Of a stretch of 64,000 bases of DNA, positions 60,777-64,000 are shown in pieces; position 1 is the first letter of the stretch, and the number at the start of each line of letters is the position of its first letter. The stretch comes from Gemmiger sp. An120 (GTDB taxonomy: Bacteria; Bacillota; Clostridia; Oscillospirales; Ruminococcaceae): NCBI RefSeq assembly GCF_002160955.1, contig NZ_NFLN01000006.1, positions 105,581 through 169,580 on the forward strand. The letters run 5' to 3'. The position numbers were made by a program, and so were the translations under genes. The notes below the pieces were generated by a model. It searched no databases, was not told where the DNA came from, and saw only the letters and a program-made list of their open reading frames with translations.

Positions 60777-61213
60777 AAACGGCTGGGAGGTCTCCGGGGA
60801 ACCGGGGGCCTTCCTCTTTTTTATCCCGAAGGGCGCACTTACTCACCACCTGCTAAAGCAGGAGGTGGTAGCCCTCCCGTTGGTCGGGCACGTGCGCTCT
60901 CCGAGGGGGATTGCGACTCCTGCGGGAGCCGCTGGACAAGGCTGCATTTCTGCCAAACTGCCAGCCTTGCCCATGCAGTCGCGCAGGGGTTTCCGTTTTG
61001 GAAGCCCCTGTTCATGGGGTGGTATGTTGCCACCCCATCCCGCCGCCTGCCTGCGTCAACCTGCCACCGGCAGCTTGACACAGATACAGGGGTGGAACAA
61101 ATCGTTCCACCCGTGCTGGTGGTACGTCGCATTTCACGACGTACCTGTTGCAATCGAGTACAGAAGAAGGGCTGCTGCGTTTCACAGTAGTCCTTCAGAA
61201 AGGACGGTAGACA
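60777..61213. other. oriT region of the MobQ relaxase
   Basis: On the minus strand, GTAAGTGCGCCCT (60830-60842) is identical to the nick region of RSF1010/R1162. It is flanked by an imperfect inverted repeat (ACCACC-TGCT / AGCA-GGA-GGTGGT, 60845-60869) in the same relative place as in RSF1010. More hairpins follow: GGGGTGG...CCACCCC (61017-61037), GGTGGAAC...GTTCCACC (61091-61111) and GGTACGTCG...CGACGTACC (61121-61145). Confidence 0.85.
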
Positions 61214-62908
61214 ATGGCAATTTATCATTTGGAGGCCAAGATAGTCAGCCGTGGAGCTGGACGCTCCGCCGTGGCTGCTGCGGCCTATCTGAGCTGTTCC
61301 CGGATACTCAACGAGTACGACGGGGTGCAGCACGACTACACCCGTAAACAGGGCCTTGGGTGGCGGCAGGTTTTTCTGCCAGCCACCGCCCCCGCAGAGT
61401 GGCAAGATCGGGAAATCCTGTGGAATGCCGTGGAGGAAACCGAAACCGCAAAGGACAGTCGCCTTGCCCGTGAATTTGTGGCGGCGCTGCCCATAGAACT
61501 GAGCCGGGAGGAACAAATCCAGCTCCTGCAAGATTTCATCAAGGAGCAATTTGTGGCAGACGGAATGTGCGCCGATGCTGCCATCCATGACCCATATCCT
61601 CCCGGACACAATCCCCATGCCCATATTCTGCTGACGGTGCGCCCACTGGATGAAAAGGGGAAATGGCAGTACAAGACCGAGAAAGAATATCTCTGCGTCA
61701 AAGACGGCGAGGAACGGGGCTTCAACGCTGCTGAGTTCAAACAGGCACAGGGCGATGGCTGGGAGAAGCAGTATCAGTACAAGATGGGCAAAAAGAAGGT
61801 GTATATGACCCCGTCCGCAGCGCAGGCGCAGGGCTATGAACGGGTGTCCAAGTACCCTAAAAGCACCAAATTTGGCAGACAGAACCCCATCACGGAACGA
61901 TGGAACAGCGACGAGCAGCTTGTCCTGTGGCGGGCTGCATGGGCTGATGTGGCAAACCACTATCTGGAGCGCACCGGGCACGAAGAACGCATCGACCACC
62001 GCAGCCATGCCGAACGTGGCCTGCTGGAGCGGCCTACGGTCCATGAGGGGGTGGTTGCCAGAGCCATGGAGAAAAAGGGCATTATCTCTGACCGGTGCGA
62101 ACTGAACCGGCAGATCAAGGCCGACAATGCCCTGCTCCGGGAACTGAGAGGACAGGTCAAAAAGCTGGCGCAGGCAGTTAAAAGCACCCTACCGGCGCTT
62201 GCCGAGGCCATGGAAAATCTGCGAAAAAATCTGTTGCTATTCTGCTATCAGCTGGGGTATCTCCGCAAAGGCAAGGAGCGTCTGAACACTTCACTGAATA
62301 CACTGCGCCCTGCCCTCGCACAGTACAATCAGCTTGCAAAGGACATTCGGGATAAGACGAAGGAGCGCCGCAGTCTGCTTTCCGAAAAAAAGGCGCTCTC
62401 TGCTGTCCATGTATTTCGACACCGGGAGCTGGCGGCTAAGATAGCGGTTCTGACAGAGGATTTGGAGGAACTGCGTTCGGAGAAAAATCTGCTTCTGGCA
62501 TCGCTGGCATATACCGAGGAAGATGCCGCCGATAAATTTCCCAAAGACATTGTAGCTATGGAACAGAGCCTAAAACGGTTGGAAGAACAGGAACAGAAAT
62601 ATTCTGCCGAGTTGGACGCTGCCCTGAACGAGTATGCCGGACTTCGGGAGCAGGCACAGAGCGTTGATCCGGTGCAGCTGTATGAAGCAAGGCAGGCTAT
62701 CCGCCCCGGTAAGGAGCAGGAAGCGGAGAGCCGGGCACAGCAGGTCTACGGCGAGAAGTACAGCCCGCTGCTGATGTTTGACAGCAAAAAGGCGGTTTCC
62801 CGTATGCTTCATGAGGATATGGAGCGACAGGCGGTACGGAGAATGATGCGACAGGCGCAGAAGGAGCAGCAGACTCTTCAAAAGAAAAAGGGTGAGCAGG
62901 AACGGTAA
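61214..62908 (+). CDS. MobQ-family relaxase (MobA/MobL)
   Basis: 564 residues. It begins AIYHLEAKIVSRGAGRSAVAAAAYLS; the candidate catalytic Tyr is Tyr25. PPGHNPHAHILLTVRPL at 129-145 is the histidine motif (His132, His135, His137). The C-terminal half (about 290-560) is a long coiled coil. MobA/MobL enzymes nick RSF1010-type oriT; a matching site lies 370 bp upstream. It likely borrows the secretion channel of the ICE. Confidence 0.94.
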   Translation: MAIYHLEAKIVSRGAGRSAVAAAAYLSCSRILNEYDGVQHDYTRKQGLGWRQVFLPATAPAEWQDREILWNAVEETETAKDSRLAREFVAALPIELSREEQIQLLQDFIKEQFVADGMCADAAIHDPYPPGHNPHAHILLTVRPLDEKGKWQYKTEKEYLCVKDGEERGFNAAEFKQAQGDGWEKQYQYKMGKKKVYMTPSAAQAQGYERVSKYPKSTKFGRQNPITERWNSDEQLVLWRAAWADVANHYLERTGHEERIDHRSHAERGLLERPTVHEGVVARAMEKKGIISDRCELNRQIKADNALLRELRGQVKKLAQAVKSTLPALAEAMENLRKNLLLFCYQLGYLRKGKERLNTSLNTLRPALAQYNQLAKDIRDKTKERRSLLSEKKALSAVHVFRHRELAAKIAVLTEDLEELRSEKNLLLASLAYTEEDAADKFPKDIVAMEQSLKRLEEQEQKYSAELDAALNEYAGLREQAQSVDPVQLYEARQAIRPGKEQEAESRAQQVYGEKYSPLLMFDSKKAVSRMLHEDMERQAVRRMMRQAQKEQQTLQKKKGEQER

Positions 62909-62929
62909 CCCACCGTTTCCTGCTCACCC
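62890..62929. terminator. Bidirectional terminator overlapping the relaxase stop
   Basis: GGGTGAGCAGGAA-CGGT pairs with ACCG-TTTCCTGCTCACCC; it lies between converging relaxase and integrase genes and includes the relaxase stop codon. Confidence 0.85.
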
Positions 62930-62938
62930 AAGATGACC

Positions 62939-63886
62939 TTATAAAAGATCATTTAACAAATTCATACACTTTACCTTTTGCTGCAAGTTGGCACTGCCAT
63001 ATACATTGAGAGTAAAAGACACATTTTTATGTCCGAGAATTTCAGAGAGAGATTTCACATCAAACTCTGGTATTTCAATGGCTCTTACGGCAAATGTATG
63101 CCGTATCTCGTGGAACTTTACCTTTTGCAGCCCATTTCGTTTCAAAAAACGGGAAAAGAACTGCCTGTAAGTTCGAGGCTCTGTCGGCTTTGTTTTGCCA
63201 GTCAAGAAGTAATGGTTGGGGTTTTCCGTATAAAACTTCTTGATAATGTTCATGAGCAAAGACGGTACGGGAATTGTTCGAGTTGATGTCTTGGTCTTCG
63301 GCGGCCCTATGTGCAGATAGGACTCTCCCTTTTTCTTGTCATAGATGCGTTGAACGGTTTTGTTGATGCTGATGGTTTTATCTGTCAACGAAATGTCCTT
63401 CATCTGTAAGCCGCAGAGTTCACCAATCCGCACACCGGTAAACAGTGCAATGAGTATGCCGGCGGTCTTCCGGTTCAGGTTCATGTATATACACTGAATT
63501 AAAGCCTGCTCTTGATCCTTGGACAGAGAAACCACCTTTTTTATTCCCAACTCTTTGGGGTATTCTATCAAGTCCCAGTTGAGCAGTGGTATTGCTCTTT
63601 CCTTGTAGGCATATTCCATAGCAAGCCGCAGCACGAGAATCACATCTCGTATGGTCTTCACAGTGAGACCGCCGGACTTATCCAGCCGCCCGGACTCGTA
63701 AAGATACGATATGTAGCTCTGAATGTCCGGCTCGGTAATGCTGCCGATCTTCCGCTTACCGAAGTGAGGTATTAAGTGATTTTCGGCTATCAGCGTAAAA
63801 CTGGCATGGGTTGACGGTGTGATCATCGGCTTCTTTTGATTTAGCCAAGTGTTCAATAGCGTCTTGAATTGTGTATTGTTAGTCAT
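62939..63886 (-). CDS. Tyrosine recombinase/integrase
   Basis: 315 residues from ATG 63886 (GGAGGTGG 6 bp upstream). Core-binding N-terminal domain (about 1-100), then catalytic ALFTGVRIGELCGLQ (Arg), Lys-containing beta hairpin, HEIRHTFAVRA (His-x-x-Arg), a later GHKNVSFTLNVYG with the His and the Tyr nucleophile. All of R...K...HxxR...H...Y are visible. It integrates an element by site-specific recombination, probably at the region near the right edge. Confidence 0.95.
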   Translation of the reverse strand: MTNNTQFKTLLNTWLNQKKPMITPSTHASFTLIAENHLIPHFGKRKIGSITEPDIQSYISYLYESGRLDKSGGLTVKTIRDVILVLRLAMEYAYKERAIPLLNWDLIEYPKELGIKKVVSLSKDQEQALIQCIYMNLNRKTAGILIALFTGVRIGELCGLQMKDISLTDKTISINKTVQRIYDKKKGESYLHIGPPKTKTSTRTIPVPSLLMNIIKKFYTENPNHYFLTGKTKPTEPRTYRQFFSRFLKRNGLQKVKFHEIRHTFAVRAIEIPEFDVKSLSEILGHKNVSFTLNVYGSANLQQKVKCMNLLNDLL

Positions 63887-63942
63887 GTTGACCACCTCCA
63901 CGATTATTATCACGTGGAGGACGAAGATGTGCATTTCCATCC

Positions 63943-63999
63943 TCAAGTAACGGTCTCGAAAAGCGTCCGAAACTCCGCTTCCCTGGCTTTGATGAGCCG
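63943..63999 (-). CDS. Possible end of a gene running off the right edge
   Basis: On the minus strand a short open frame ends with RLIKAREAEFRTLFETVT and a TGA (63943-63945). It is open to the window edge but too short to identify. It lies just upstream of the integrase and could be a host or next-element gene. Confidence 0.25.
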   Translation of the reverse strand, partial: RLIKAREAEFRTLFETVT

Positions 64000-64000
64000 T

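Noticed and set aside
1..64000. tRNA or rRNA genes
   Set aside because: No cloverleaf with CCA-type acceptor or rRNA signature was noticed by reading; a tRNAscan run would be decisive.

Overview
The window is a nested stack of mobile DNA from a gut-type Firmicute (Clostridia; Oscillospiraceae or Lachnospiraceae are the likeliest). This follows from the gene families present: Maff2, PrgI, CD1108-type NlpC/P60, DUF4315/DUF4366, the ArdC/YodL multidomain giant, TTRAP, Cys_rich_VLP, TnpV/TnpW and large serine recombinases. It also fits the GC-rich transfer backbone interrupted by AT-rich cargo blocks. No rRNA, tRNA or core metabolic gene is visible.

Layout. (1) 1-13.8 kb is the right part of an integrated mobilizable element: a Pre/Mob-type relaxase (cut by the window edge), a VapE-type replication ATPase, a small protein and a large serine recombinase. 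They are followed by a strikingly AT-rich cargo operon (4807-13567). The cargo encodes an HD-domain protein, a GNAT, a 98-residue Trp/Asn/Asp repeat peptide, two radical SAM proteins, an unusual TIM-barrel-like Cys-cluster protein, an AMP-forming acyl ligase, an acyl carrier protein and a membrane-anchored protein. I read it as a RiPP (ribosomally made, enzymatically modified peptide) system, probably with cyclophane crosslinks and acylation. It is the most interesting item here. (2) 13.8-40.4 kb is the backbone of an integrative conjugative element (ICE). It starts with only the last ~95 codons of the VirD4-type coupling protein, because the first element sits inside that gene. It continues with Maff2, VirB6, a radical SAM protein, PrgI, VirB4, NlpC/P60, DUF4315, DUF4366, topoisomerase III, a 2252-residue ArdC/LPD/YodL giant, TTRAP, regulators, a GntR-ABC module, Cys_rich_VLP, a MobP-type relaxase and MobC. 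(3) 40.5-47.9 kb is a peptide-antibiotic sensing and resistance type cargo: a two-component system and two ABC transporters sharing a clear regulatory DNA code. (4) 48.3-49.98 kb is the ICE end: sigma factor, HTH_16 protein, TnpW-like protein and the first ~96 codons of the ICE's own serine recombinase, which is truncated. (5) 50-64 kb is a further mobilizable element or set of elements: TnpV, RhuM, three GNATs, a TnpW/serine recombinase pair, CHC2 primase, P4-type primase/helicase, a MobQ (MobA/MobL) relaxase with an RSF1010-like oriT, and a tyrosine integrase.

Functional reading: both the coupling protein and the recombinase of the central ICE are interrupted, so it is probably stranded unless the guest elements excise. 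Several repeat families (oriT-like 100-bp inverted repeats, 113-bp structured repeats, three sister terminators, operator boxes, hairpin repeats) mark the seams between modules.
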